The notes beneath the pieces are model-generated. The model was not told the DNA's origin, did no database searches, and saw nothing but the letters and a program-made list of their open reading frames with translations. Shown one piece after another: positions 24,269 to 35,300 of a stretch of DNA of 64,000 nt. Source of the DNA: Patagioenas fasciata (lineage: Eukaryota; Chordata; Aves; Columbiformes; Columbidae). How positions within the stretch are numbered: position 1 is the stretch's first letter; each line of letters begins with the position of its first letter. The stretch lies in the NCBI RefSeq assembly GCF_037038585.1, contig NC_092520.1, forward strand, positions 194,687,604 to 194,751,603, written 5' to 3'. Position numbers and translations under genes: made by a program.

Positions 24269-25263
24269 CCTCGAAGGGGGATGGGGTTGTAGTTGGGCTT
24301 GCCCCAGAGGGGCAGCATTCTAAAACAGATGAGGACCGGGTGGCCTCCTGTGCCCCTAGGGAGAAATTGGTGTGCTCTGCTCGCTCCCTGAAATGCCTGT
24401 ACACCAATGCGCGCAGCATGGGGAATAAGCAGGAGGAGTTAGAATCCTATGTTCGGTCGGGAGATTATGATCTGGTGGCAATTACAGAAACGTGGTGGGA
24501 CAGTTCACATGACTGGAATGTGGTCATGGATGGCTATGCCCTTTTCAGGAAAGACAGGCCAGCCAGGCGTGGTGGTGGAGTTGCTCTCTATGTGAGAGAG
24601 CAACTGCAATGTACTAAATTCTGCCCAGGAGCAGATGAGGAACGAGTTGAGAGTGTATGGGTCAGGATCAAGGGACAGGCTGGTAGGGGTGATACTGTTG
24701 TAGGTGTCTATTACAGGCCACCAGATCAGACTGAGGAAGTTGATGAGGCCTTCTATGCGCAGCTGAGAGTGGCCTCACAGTCACAGGCCCTGGTTGTTGT
24801 GGGTGATTTTAACTTCCCTGATGTTTGCTGGAAGGACCATTCAGCCAGCCAGCCACAGTCCAGGAGGTTCCTCCAGTGCATTGATGATAACTTCCTCATG
24901 CAGATGGTGGAGGAGCCGACCAGGAGAGGTGCACTGCTGGATCTCATCCTCACTAACAAGGAGGGTCTGGTTGAAGCAGTAAAGGTTGAGGGCTGCCTGG
25001 GTTGCAGTGACCACGAGATGGTGGAGTTCAGCATCTCGTGTGGCAGGAACAGAATAGCAAGTAGAATTGCAACCCTGGACTTTGGCAGGGCTAATTTCGG
25101 CCTTTTCAAGCAACTGCTGAGGGAAACCCCATGGGCAAGACTGCTTGAAGGAAAAGGGGCCCAAGAGAGCTGGATTGCATTCAGAGATTGCTTCTTCCAT
25201 GCTCAGGATCAGAGCATCCCCACACGTAGGAAGTCGAGGAAGGGAGCCAGAAGGCCTGCGTGA
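24187..25263 (+). CDS. CR1 ORF2, N-terminal part: APE-type endonuclease
   Basis: A 358-codon frame up to the in-frame TGA at 25261-25263. The first ATG (24187) is in a weak context and inside ORF1, so frameshifting or reinitiation may be the real route. The endonuclease starts near residue 68 (LKCLYTNARS). The catalytic and binding motifs expected of APE-like LINE nucleases are all present: Asn 74 (NARS), Glu 101 (ITETWW), VYYRPP (174-179), GDFN (206-209), LLDLILT with Asp 252, and SDH (274-276). Known role: nicking the target DNA to prime reverse transcription. The TGA replaces a codon that is TGG in the older copy (28649-28651, minus strand; context LAWLNRDL), so a single G-to-A nonsense change separates this part from the reverse transcriptase. 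Confidence 0.92.
   Translation: MQERLISQRQKDAGAGISWAHLESFKLASKGDGVVVGLAPEGQHSKTDEDRVASCAPREKLVCSARSLKCLYTNARSMGNKQEELESYVRSGDYDLVAITETWWDSSHDWNVVMDGYALFRKDRPARRGGGVALYVREQLQCTKFCPGADEERVESVWVRIKGQAGRGDTVVGVYYRPPDQTEEVDEAFYAQLRVASQSQALVVVGDFNFPDVCWKDHSASQPQSRRFLQCIDDNFLMQMVEEPTRRGALLDLILTNKEGLVEAVKVEGCLGCSDHEMVEFSISCGRNRIASRIATLDFGRANFGLFKQLLRETPWARLLEGKGAQESWIAFRDCFFHAQDQSIPTRRKSRKGARRPA
24259..24265 (+). promoter_or_regulatory. candidate -1 ribosomal frameshift site (TTTAAAC)
   Basis: In the ORF1 frame the end reads GCT TTA AAC TAG, so the heptamer is phased T TTA AAC, the canonical X XXY YYZ arrangement for -1 slippage. A -1 shift gives TTT AAA CTA GCC, which is exactly the ORF2 frame. Downstream lie G-runs at 24276-24280 and 24283-24286, and a 6-bp inverted repeat (TGCCCC/GGGGCA, 24300-24314), which could supply an RNA structure, although the spacing to the hairpin (about 34 nt) is longer than usual. 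The heptamer with the stop recurs in the old CR1 (29745-29754, minus strand). Motif and phase are seen; function is inferred. Confidence 0.5.
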
Positions 25264-27159
25264 TTGAATAGGGATCTGTTGGGTATGCTCAAGCAGAAGA
25301 GGCGAGTTTACAGGTCATGGAAGCAGGGACTGGCCACTTGGGAGGAATATAAGGCTGCTGTTAGAGGATGCAGGAAGGCAGCTAGGGTAGCCAAGGCCTC
25401 CTTAGAATTACAGCTGGCGAGAGGGGTCAAGGACAGCAAGAAGAACTTTTTCAAATACATAGCAGATAAAACTAATACCAGAGGCAATGTAGGCCCACTG
25501 ATGAATGAGGTGGGTGCCCTGGTGGCAGAAGACACAGAGAAGGCAGAATTGCTGAATGCCGCCTTTGTCTCTGTCTACTCCGCTGGAGGATGTCCTGGGG
25601 AACCCTGTACCCCTGAGACCCCGGATGAAGCCAGGTTAATGGAGGAGTTTGCTTTAGTCGATGAGGACTGGGTTAGGGAACAATTAAGTAGTCTGGACGT
25701 CCATAAATCCATGGGTCCAGATGGGATGCATCCGCGGGTGCTGAGGGAGCTGGCTGAAGTCATTGCTAGACCGCTATCCATCATTTTTGCCAAGTCTTGG
25801 GAAACGGGAGAGGTGCCCGAGGATTGGAGGAAAGCAAATGTCACTCCAGTCTTTAAAAAGGGCAAGAAGGAGGACCCGGGTAATTATAGACCGGTCAGCC
25901 TCACCTCTGTCCCTGGGAAAGTAATGGAACAGCTTATCCTTGGTGCCATCTCAAGGCACATAAGGGATAAGAGGGTCATTAGGGGCAGTCAGTATGGCTT
26001 TACCAAGGGTAAGTCATGCTTGACCAACCTCATAGCCTTTTATGAGAATGTAACAAGGTGGATGGATGATGGCAGAGCGGTGGATGTGGTCTACCTTGAC
26101 TTCAGTAAAGCCTTTGACACAGTCCCTCACAGCATCCTCACAGCTAAATTGAGGAGGTGTGGTCTCGACAATAGAGTAGTGAGGTGGGTTGCAAACTGGC
26201 TTAAAGAGAGAAGCCAGAGAGTGGTGGTCAATGGTGTGGAGTCCAGTTGGAGGCCAGTATCTAGTGGAGTGCCTCAGGGGTCAGTACTGGGGCCAATATT
26301 ATTCAATATATTCATTAATGATTTAGACGAGGGAATTGAGTGTACTATCAGCAAGTTTGCTGATGACACTAAGCTGGGAGGAGTGGCTGACACGCCAGAA
26401 GGCTGTGCCGCCATCCAGCGGGACCTGGACAGGCTGGAGAGTTGGGCGGGGGATAATCTGATGGAATTTAACAAGGGAAAGTGTAGGGTCCTGCATCTGG
26501 GCAGGAACAATCCCAAGTTCCAGTATAGGTTGGGGCATGACCTATTAGAGAGCAGTGTAGGGGAAAGGGACCTGGGGATCCTGGTGGACAACAGGATGAT
26601 CATGAGCCAGCACTGTGCCCTTGTGGCCAGGAAGGCTAATGGCATCCTTGGGTGTATTACAAGGGGGGTGGTCAGTAGATCGAGAGAGGTCCTCCTTCCC
26701 CTCTACTCCGCCCTGGTGAGACCCCATCTAGAATATTGTGTTCAGTTCTGGGCCCCTCAGTTCAAGAAGGACAGGGAACTGCTGGAGAGGGTCCAGCGTA
26801 GGGCAACAAAGATGATTAAGGGAGTGGAGCATCTCCCTTATGAAGAAAGGCTGAGGGAGCTGGGGCTCTTTAGTTTGGAGAAGAGGAGACTGAGGGGTGA
26901 CCTTATTAATGTTTATAAATATATAAAGGGTGAGTGCCATGAGGATGGAGTCAGGCTCTTCTCAGTGGCAAACAATGATAGGACAAGGGGCAATGGGATC
27001 AAGCTGGAACACAAGAGGTTCCACTTAAATTTGAGAAAGAACTTCTTCTCAGTGAGGGTAACAGAGCACTGGAACAGGCTACCCAGGGAGGTTGTGGAGT
27101 CTCCTTCCCTGGAGACATTCAAAGCCCGCCTGGACACATTCCTGTGCGACCTCACCTAG
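25264..27159 (+). pseudogene. CR1 ORF2, C-terminal part: reverse transcriptase (cut off by a nonsense codon)
   Basis: Same reading frame as the endonuclease part, open for 631 codons to TAG 27157-27159, so ORF2 would total 990 residues without the stop. The reverse-transcriptase blocks are intact (positions within this part): [11 protein letters not shown] (147-156), PVFKKG and NYRPVSLTS (195-215), GFTKGKS (245-251), [13 protein letters not shown] (277-289), [16 protein letters not shown] (333-348) and the active-site FADD (365-368; DNA 26356-26367). The C-terminal region has [14 protein letters not shown] and [13 protein letters not shown], the stretch commonly kept in short CR1 copies. No frameshift is visible. 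As it stands, translation would need stop-codon readthrough or internal initiation, so the part is classed as broken. Known role: target-primed reverse transcription of CR1 RNA. Confidence 0.92.
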
Positions 27160-27257
27160 GCGTTCCTGCTCCAGCAGGGGGATTGGACTAGATGATCTCT
27201 TGAGGTCCCTTCCAATCCCAAACATACTGTGATACTGTGTGATACTGTGATACTGTG
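27160..27257 (+). repeat. CR1 3' UTR and terminal 8-bp microsatellite
   Basis: A short 3' UTR (27160-27223, with GGACTAGATGATCTCTTGAG) is followed by ATACTGTG at 27224-27231, ATACTGTGTG at 27232-27241 and two further ATACTGTG copies to 27257. CR1 elements end in such an 8-bp repeat instead of poly(A). It is presumed to mark where the reverse transcriptase starts on the RNA. Confidence 0.93.
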
Positions 27258-28660
27258 ATCACTGTCCGAGTCCTGCTGGCCACACTATTCCTGATACAAG
27301 CCAGCATGCTGTTGGCCTTGTTCGCCACCTGGATACGCTGCTGTCTCATGTTCAGCTGGCTGTCAATCAACACCCCCAGATCCTTTTCTGACAGTCAGGT
27401 TTCAACCACTCTTCCCCGAGCCTGTAGAACTGCCTGGGGCTGTTACGACGAGGCACTTGGTCTCATTAAACCTCACACAAATGGCCTCAGCCCAATGATC
27501 CAGCCAGTCCAGATCCCTCTGTATGGCCTTCCTACTCTCCAGCAGATCAACACTTCCACTCAATTTGGTGTCATCTGCAAACTTACTAAGGGTGCACTCA
27601 GTCCCCTCATCCAGATCATTGATAAAGAGATTAAACAGAACTGGCCTGGGGAACACCACTTGTGACCAGCTGCCAGCTGGATTTGGCTTCCTTCACAACT
27701 CTTTGAGCCCGGCCATCCAGACAGTTCTTTATCCATCAAAGAGTATACCCATCCAGGCCACGAGCTGTCAACTTCTCCAGTGGAATGCTTTGGAATATGG
27801 TGTCAAAGGCTTTACTGAAGTCTCAGTACACAACATCCACAGCTTTTCACTCATCTACTAGGCACGTCACCTTGTCAAAGAAGATCAGGTTGGTCAAACA
27901 GGATCTACCTTCCATAAAGCCATGTTGACTGAGCCTGATCGCATGGTATTCTTGTATGTACAATGTTATGTCACTCAGGATGATCTGCTCCATGACCTTG
28001 TCTGGCACCAAGGTTAGACTGACAGGTCTGTAGTTGCCCAGATACTCCTTCCAACCCTTCTTGTAGATGGGTGTCACATTAACCAACTTCCAGTCACCTG
28101 AGACCTCCCCAGTTAGCTGGAATTGCTGATAGATAATGCAAAGTGATCACCTCCACAAGCTCCGTCAGCACTCTTGGATGTTTCCCATCTGGCCCTATAG
28201 ACTTGTGGGTATCCAAGTGGTGTAGCAGATCGCTAACCATTTCCCCTTGGATTATTAGGGTTTCCTTCTGCTCCCCATTCCTGTTTTCTGGCTCAGGGCT
28301 CTGGATACCTGCAACACAACTGTTCCGACTATTAAAGACTGAGGTGAAGAAGGCATTTAGCACCTCAGCCTTTATCTCATCTTCTGCCACTTTGTTTCCC
28401 CCTGTATCCATCAGAGGATGGAAATCATCCTTAGCCCTCCTTTTGTTGCTGACATATTTATAGAAACATTTCTTGTTGCCTTTTACAGTAGTAGCTAGGT
28501 TCAGCTCTAGTTGGGCGTTAGTGCTTCTAATTTTCTCCATGTTTAACTTCATGGCATTTTTGTATTCCTCTTGAGTAGCTTGGCCCTCCTTCCAAAGTTC
28601 ATAAATTTTCTTTTTTTTCCTAAGTTCCAGCTGCAGGTCTCTATTCAGCCAGGCCAGTCT
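27258..28660 (-). pseudogene. old CR1 ORF2 reverse transcriptase, broken
   Basis: Minus-strand frames 28094-28552, 27847-28086 ([23 protein letters not shown]), 27402-27659 ([18 protein letters not shown]) and 27188-27373 ([11 protein letters not shown]) cover the reverse transcriptase in order. The LAWLNRDL sequence near 28640-28660 preserves the Trp codon lost in the young copy. Parts of the frame-shifted stretch around 27660-27850 keep only nucleotide-level similarity. The final part lies beyond the inserted young CR1, at 22019-22516. Confidence 0.9.
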
Positions 28661-29737
28661 TCATCCCTGCTGGCTCACCTTCCAGCACACGGGGACAGCC
28701 TGCTCCTGCACCTCTAAGATTACTTTCTTGAAGAGAGACCAGCCTTCCTGAACTCCTTTGTCCTTCAGGACTGCCTCCCAAGGGACTCTGCCAACCAGCC
28801 TCCTAAACAGATCAAAGTCTACCCTTTGGAATTGCAAAGTAACAATTCTGCTGACCACCCTTCTAATTTCTCCAAGAATAGAAAACTCAATCACTTCGTG
28901 GTCACTAAGCCCAACACAACCTCCAAACAACATGCCCACAAGTCCTCTGTTTATAAACAACAGATCCAGTAGGGCACTTTCCCTGGTAGGCTCACTAAAC
29001 AGCTGTGTCAGAAAGCTGTCTTCCACGCACTCCAGGAGCCTCCTAGACTGCTTCCTCTCTGCTGTGTTGTATTTCCAGCAAACATCTGCTAGGATGGAGT
29101 CCCCCATTAGAACAAGGGCTAGTGATCAGGAGACTTCTCTCAGCTGCCTGTAAAATATTTCATCTGCCTCTTCATCCTTATTGGGAGGTCTGTAACAGAC
29201 CCCTACCACGATGTCCAACTTGTTGCCCTTCCCCTTGATTCTCACCCATAGACACCCAACCCTATCACCACTCTTATTAAGCTTCAGACAACCAAAACAC
29301 ACCCTAACACACATGGCTACCTCACCTCCTCTCCTTCCTCACCTGTCCCTTCTGAAGAGCTTATAGCCACCTATTGCAACACACCAGTTACGAGAGCCAT
29401 CCCACCATGTTTCTGTGATAGCCACTACATTGTATTTTTTCTGCCTCTCAGTGGCTTCCAGCTCCTCGTGTTTGTTGCCCAGGCTGCGTGCACTCATATA
29501 GATGCACTTCAGCTAGGCTATTGATCCCGCTACCTTTTGTTGGTGAGAAGCCCCAATTCCTTTGTGGCCATCCTCAAGTGCTTTTGCAGCTTCTAAAACA
29601 TCAATAACCCTTGTGTTTCTCCTACTGCTTGACTCTGCATCCCCTACTTCCACTGGGACAGCAGACCAAAGGGCCTCTACTAGCACTTCCCTCAAATGCA
29701 GGCACATTACTATTGGGTCTGCCACACCCTCTCCCAC
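28661..29737 (-). pseudogene. old CR1 ORF2 endonuclease, broken
   Basis: Endonuclease remnants are spread over several frames: 29513-29737 (start of ORF2), an ungapped piece with NVVAITETWWDGS around 29390-29440, 29126-29314 (VVGVCYRPPN), and 28661-29107 (ALLDLLFIN, LSDHEVIEF). The GDFN block has decayed to GDSI. Stop codons lie between the pieces. The order and motifs are those of the young copy's endonuclease. Confidence 0.88.
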
Positions 29738-29744
29738 TTAAAAT

Positions 29745-29815
29745 CTAGTTTAAAGCCTTCTCAATGAGCTCTACTGCCTCCTGCTCCAGGATCCTTTTCC
29801 TCTTTTGAGGCAGGT
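29745..29815 (-). pseudogene. old CR1 ORF1, last ~23 codons
   Basis: Minus-strand translation ends ...KRILEQEAVELIEKALN followed by TAG (29745-29747), matching the young ORF1 end (KRMLGQELAGLIWRALN). The DNA around the stop, GCTTTAAACTAG, is identical in both copies and includes the TTTAAAC heptamer (29748-29754). The element is truncated just upstream. Confidence 0.8.
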
Positions 29816-32094
29816 GTGTCATATTTGTTGCTAGGAGACCAGGTGCTATGTAAGTTCACCTGTGACTTCTAGACTGTACTCTCTTACTCTCCATTTTCCC
29901 ATCTTTTTCCCAGTTCTCATGTGGTAGATTCTATTTCTCTTTTGACTGCTATTCTTTCTTTTCTCATGCAACTGTTGTTTCTTTTACTATATTTACTCTA
30001 ATGTGGTGTTCTCTGACATGCATTTCACCAGCCTGGTAAGTCTGAGAATCATACCCATGTGTTAGTGCTGCAGGTAAGTACTCTTTTTTAAGGTCCTTCT
30101 CTGAACAGAAACTGGATGTAGAAAAGACAGGCAATTTTCTTCAGAACAAAATGATTTGGATAAATACTAAACTGTCTAAAAATTAATTGGATACAGTTTG
30201 TTACTTTAGGGTTTCTTAGGCTGGATATGATTAGGTATTCAACTCTTTTTTTTTTAATTTTGTGATTTTTCTGAGAAAAATCTATTTCAGTTTCACTGCT
30301 CTTTTATATATGATATGATAGAGGTTTTAATGTTTTTACCTTTTATGATTTTGTAAGCTTATACCAACAATAAGGCTGGCAGATTAGGTACTGTACATTA
30401 CATTATAATGATTTGGTAAAAACTCTGAAGGCAACTCAGTTTTACCAAAATACAGGCATGCAATGCCAGTTTTGGACATGCCGTGGTAACCTGCCAACAC
30501 CCCCTCTACTTATCCAGAAAGTTGCAGGTCTCAGACCACCTAGGCCACGTCAGATAGTATTATTAAACATCTGCATCGAATTCAGACAGATGAATTGTAC
30601 TCTGCATTTCAGATGTTATTCTGAAACAATGTTGCATTAATTTGGACATGAATTCTATCCCTATGGTCACCATACACACTGTTCTAGTGCTAGTCTTCTC
30701 TCTAGTTCCATGTTTTGGATGGGACACAAAGTAGGGATCCTGATGGCATCTGGCTACCAGTGACTACTTGATGTTTACAATTTTATCTACCTTAACTAAG
30801 GCTATGCTGAAATTCCAGATTTCCTATTTAACAGTTGCTTTTATTATAGTTGAGTTGATAAAAGAATTCAAAGTTTCTGGAAGTCATATTACTATTACTA
30901 CTTACTTTGTTATATCTCAGATACACGTACAAGTGCGTACACACAGGCACGCATCATCTAGGTTTTAATCAAAAGGAATTAACAAATCAATGTTGGAAAG
31001 CAGAACTACTCTACATAGTTGAATATTTTCATCACAGTTGAGGGAATAATAATTTTGAGGTTTGTAACTGCTACACATACATGAAAAAATCTCAAGAATG
31101 ATATATGTCATAGTTGTGTATGGATTTATTCACCTCAATACTTTACTACCAGAAGAAGGCAGAGACATAAAAATATTGGTAAATCAGGACAGCGACACTG
31201 CAGAGGACCAAAGGAGGATTACCCTCTTTAGATGTGGAGCATGATTTAGGGCATGTAAGTTAAAAATTGAGAGGTGATATCTGCAGTTACCTGTTGGTGG
31301 TCTTCAGGGCATGTCTTGGTTTCTGGTCTTCCACATAACTGGATCTCAAGAGTGGTTGGTGTAGCACACTATAGTTCCTAGGTTATTGGTTTATCAAGGT
31401 TCCTTGTATATATAACCACGTGTGTCCTACCAGTACACAGAATGGAAATGCATTAAGGTGTGCCATGAGACTGAATGCAAAAATGCTTCTGTATCTGTGC
31501 TCTAGGTGTAGCTGAAAGACCCTAAGACAAACAGTCCCAAAGTGTCTCCTAGGACAAAATATGTTTGGCACCTCTCTTGATCTTATCTGAAGATTACCTC
31601 ATGTTTCATGCTTTCCTCAGTTGCTGCCCAACATAGAAAGTGAATTTCTGACTGGCTCATGACATGATTTATTTCTTGTTCCAGTGTTATTTCTAGGTTA
31701 AGCCTTATTTCTGAGTCACTTCAACGCATGGCAGTTCATGCTAAGATTCAAACAGGCTGAATAAATCAGTAGATTGCCCTGAAAATGTGGTTGCAAATAA
31801 TGGAGAATCAAATGCTGAAGATCAAATTCATGCCTGAATCCACAAGTAAAGAAAAAAAAAAAATTGTAAGAGGTAGAAAGCTGACATTGATTTCTTTTGG
31901 CTCAGACGAGAGGATCAGCTCAAGTTCTCTTTGCTAGTGGGGCACTCACTCTTCTTTGATCATGCTGCTAGAGAGACTGTGCTCTGTGGTTTGCTGAAGC
32001 TGGCTATTATTCAGCAGAACTGAGATAAAATCCTTAAATTCCATTTAAGTGCTCCTCAGTCAAAGCTTTACCTCAGATCACTGGCTATGGATTT

Positions 32095-32116
32095 AAAAAA
32101 AAAAAAAAAAAAAAAA
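32095..32116 (+). repeat. poly(A) tract
   Basis: A run of 22 A. No AATAAA signal or recognisable retroposed sequence precedes it, so it is treated as simple sequence. Comparable A-runs occur at 40124-40144, 46434-46458 and 60869-60888. Confidence 0.85.
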
Positions 32117-32134
32117 GGAAAAGATAGGATAAAA

Positions 32135-32310
32135 TCACCGCCAAATCTGCTGTCAGATTATTTTAAGACACTCAGTTCCAGTCGGTCAAACTGACTCAAA
32201 AACATTCTGGTAGAAAAACAGCACAGTGGACATGAACTTCGTGAACTCGAAAGAAAAACAATAGCATCAGACAATGTCGACTGCTTCCCCGAGCTTCCTG
32301 TCATACAGTT
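32135..32310. other. CpG-bearing block, possible conserved non-coding element or exon
   Basis: This ~175-bp block carries several CpGs (CACCGCC, GTCGGTC, TTCGTGAACTCGAAAG, TGTCGACTGC, CCCCGAGC) in a CpG-poor region. A plus-strand frame of ~47 codons (after a TGA near 32191) and a minus-strand frame are both open, but neither is flanked by a consistent pair of splice sites. Retained CpG suggests constraint or recent origin. A second similar patch lies at about 32620-32710. Confidence 0.25.
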
Positions 32311-35300
32311 AGTCCCTAAATCCCAACAGAGCCAGTGAAGGCAAACAACATTTTATAAAGCAAACACAGAAGTCTGGGTCTTTCCTGTTTTTCATAATGA
32401 GGTCACCTGAAAAATGAGCTAGACAGATCTGAGAGGTTTGTTTTCTGTTGTGTCCTGCAGCTGTTATGTAGAGAAAGGAAGAGTTTTCTTTCCTGTTATT
32501 TGGGTTTTTTGACAAATCCTGTGCATATCAACACTGAAGAAAGAAACAAGGCATGAAAAGCATGGACCGTGCAAACAATTTCTCCTTACACAGGTCATCA
32601 ATGCTGTGAGTCAGAAGAGGAAAACGGAATTCGGGATGCCGAGCAAACATTAAAATTACTCACAAATGAGTTGTAAATTGCTCTGTTGAAAAGGTAACAA
32701 CAACGAGTTTCTGTGAAATGTTTGAATGGCACAGTATTATTCAGGAACTGCTTGCCCTTGAATGTTGTAACTACAACAACATAACCTCATGCATTGTTCA
32801 GAACCAAAGGGAAGTCCCAACAAAGTATGCATAGTTCTTATTATGAAATAGTAAATGAAATAACATGTTCTGGAAGCACATAAAACTTTGTTTATTGCTG
32901 AAGTTTTCCATTTCATCAGTATCATTTATGGAGAGTTCATAGTCAAAATGCCCATTGATTCCATCTCTATTTTACAGGCACTAGAAGCTTTTGATCTCCA
33001 ACTGAGTAAAATTTCTTGTTGTTACCAATGTGAGAGATTATGTTGCACAAGTAACATTGATCCAGGCAGCAAATGGTCACTGGAAATAGGATACGTTATC
33101 CAGAAACAATTACAATATGGTATGCCTGTTAAAACAGCCCAGGCACAACCGAAAGGTGATAAAAACCAAAGAGGTGAAAACAAACAGCTACAATTGTAAC
33201 ATAAAACTTTAACAGGACAAAAAGGAAATCCAATTCTTAATGCTTATCTTAACTATATCAGTATAATCATCACTTCAAGATGGATGCTTGTTTTGTTCAT
33301 CCATGTGAGCTGGGTCAAATTTGAGCCTACAGTATGTCTCTGAATATTTTAGCAGTCTATGCAATAAGGATGAGTTCTTTTAATAGTTCTTAAATCTGAT
33401 CTTTAATTATGTGAATTCCTTAGTGACTGTGTAGGTATGTAGCAAATCAATGCTTACCTTTAAACAATATACGTGGCTTTATCTAGAAAATATTAAGGAC
33501 TCCTTTCCGGGTAGAAGCTTCAATGTTGAAAAGTAACTGTTGTGTGTTTTTCTTTTCCATACTGGAAGCTTTCAAAGTGGGATTTATAGATGAAGACATT
33601 TATTTACATAACTGTTTATGAAAATAATATTTGATAACAATAAATTAATAATGCACAGATAAGTTTTATGAAATAAAAAAAAAAAGACATCAGCTTTCAA
33701 TTCCGCAGACTGAAAGGAGAAATAATTGGAGAAATTTTTATTTAATTTCATATAGTCACAATGTCTTTTTGCCTTACTGAAAAATGAACAATCGAAACCC
33801 CAAAACACATCAAAGGTGGTCATGTTCATTAAATTTTAAACCACAGATATATGCAGACATTTACTGCCTGATTGGATTCTGAAAGATTAACTTAGTACAT
33901 AAGCCACAAGTTCAGTTAGATGGCTCAAGTGGATAACATGTGGCTGATTTATTGTTCTCCAGAGACAAAGAGAATTGAAATTGGGCAGACAGGATATGTT
34001 GTACCCACTTACTGGCAGAACATTAATTCCCACAAGTCAGAATGTATGTATTACAAGCAAAGCATCTTTCCATTTTGTTTTGTTTTTCAAGTAGTATACA
34101 GCTGAAAACAGCACAGACAATGTCTGAATACCTGACTCACTCCTATATAGTGAACTGCTGCACAAAAAGGAAGCTTGGCTGTTCAAGAAGCACTTCAAGA
34201 AAGCCTTACAGGCATGCTTGATTTAATGCAACGTACTAGCCAAATCTTTTGAGCTCTTAAGTTGCATAGGTCTCTTTGAGCTGCAGAAACAACAGCATGT
34301 TAGAAAATGAACATGTAAGCTACAGAGAAACACTCAGTTACAATTTAGAGAACATCTGTAAAATGTGATCCAAAAAATGCTTATTATACCAAGTTATCTT
34401 CTTCCTTACTGCACTTGACTCATCTAAATCATTGACTATATTTGCTTATGAGGAAAATATCACAATGAAAACACAATTTAAACTTCCGATAGTCATTTGT
34501 ATAATAAAATTTTTCTTTCATATTGATAAAATCACACATACATCCTTTAAAATGTAATACCTTTAGAAATCTTCTCAAAATGTTTTAGCTGAAAATTTTC
34601 TTGCCATGAAGTACTGCAATGCTGAAAGTGAAGCTTTGTATGGGACCAGATGCTTTTTCTGACAGTATGACAGTAGCAATTCTAAAAAAAAATTGACTTT
34701 ATTATGACAGAGGAAAATCTAATAAGATCCATGTATCACATGACACCTTTGGAAAATAAAATGAGCTTGTGCTCACCTACGTGGAGTCTGTAGTAGAGAC
34801 AACAAGGGGGAACAATACAAATTTCAGAATCATTTGGAGGCTTCCCTGTTTCCTGTTGTAGCAGGGTCTTTAGGTCAGCTGATGAAACATCTTAGAATGA
34901 GCTATACTTACAGGAAAGCTGTCATCAACAGAATCAGAGCTCTCAGTTTTGAACTCTCCACTCTTGCTCAGGTTTGCTATATCTTCACTGCTATGTCTTC
35001 AACCACTTCTGCAACTACCCACTCTTTCTTTCCTTCTCTCACAGGCTATTAATGCTTGCACAAAACTTCATCTCTCTTTTGCCCTGAAAGCGGTATATTT
35101 GCCATAGGTATACTTATTTCTGGAACTTTTTCATCTGTAGGGTGCTGAGTTTAGAGATCACATTTCATCTACAAACAGCTTTTGCTTTGTGAAAACCTAA
35201 AATGTTCTGACTAGATACCTAATTACTTATTGTTGCCAGTAGTGGTTTGCTAATTCTGTAACTATAATTTCCACTGAAAATTCCATTTACAGCACTCTCT

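Larger units (their letters stand above)
22516..27257 (+). mobile_element. CR1: young, near-full-length CR1 LINE retrotransposon
   Basis: About 4.74 kb with, in order: a tandem-monomer 5' region (22517-22959), leader, ORF1 (23138-24268), ORF2 (24187-27159), a short 3' UTR and an ATACTGTG-type terminal microsatellite (27224-27257). Most CR1 copies in birds are strongly 5'-truncated, so a copy with its whole 5' region is uncommon. ORF1 is uninterrupted and ORF2 carries a single in-frame TGA at 25261-25263. CpG dinucleotides are still plentiful, unlike in the surroundings, which also points to recent insertion. It is inserted into an older antisense CR1 and has no evident target-site duplication, as is usual for CR1. 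The element is probably unable to move by itself because of the stop, although its ORF1 product could still be made. Confidence 0.96.
27258..29815 (-). mobile_element. old CR1 LINE, 5' part (second half of a split element)
   Basis: On the minus strand from about 29815 to 27258 one reads the last ~23 codons of ORF1, the ORF1 stop, the endonuclease and most of the reverse transcriptase of a CR1, broken by stops and frameshifts. It ends at 27258, exactly where the young CR1's terminal repeat stops, and continues in 22516-22019. Together the halves make a ~3.05 kb copy, 5'-truncated near the end of ORF1. At the junction roughly 10-15 bp of the expected old sequence seems lost or replaced, judged from the related copy at 41308-41790. 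Confidence 0.92.

Noticed and set aside
25261..25263. TGA as a selenocysteine or programmed-readthrough codon in CR1 ORF2
   Set aside because: The older copy has TGG (Trp) at the same place, so a simple nonsense mutation explains it, and I see no supporting RNA element.
23099..26940. Minus-strand open frames across the young CR1
   Set aside because: They are shadows of ORF1 and ORF2 with no domains of their own.
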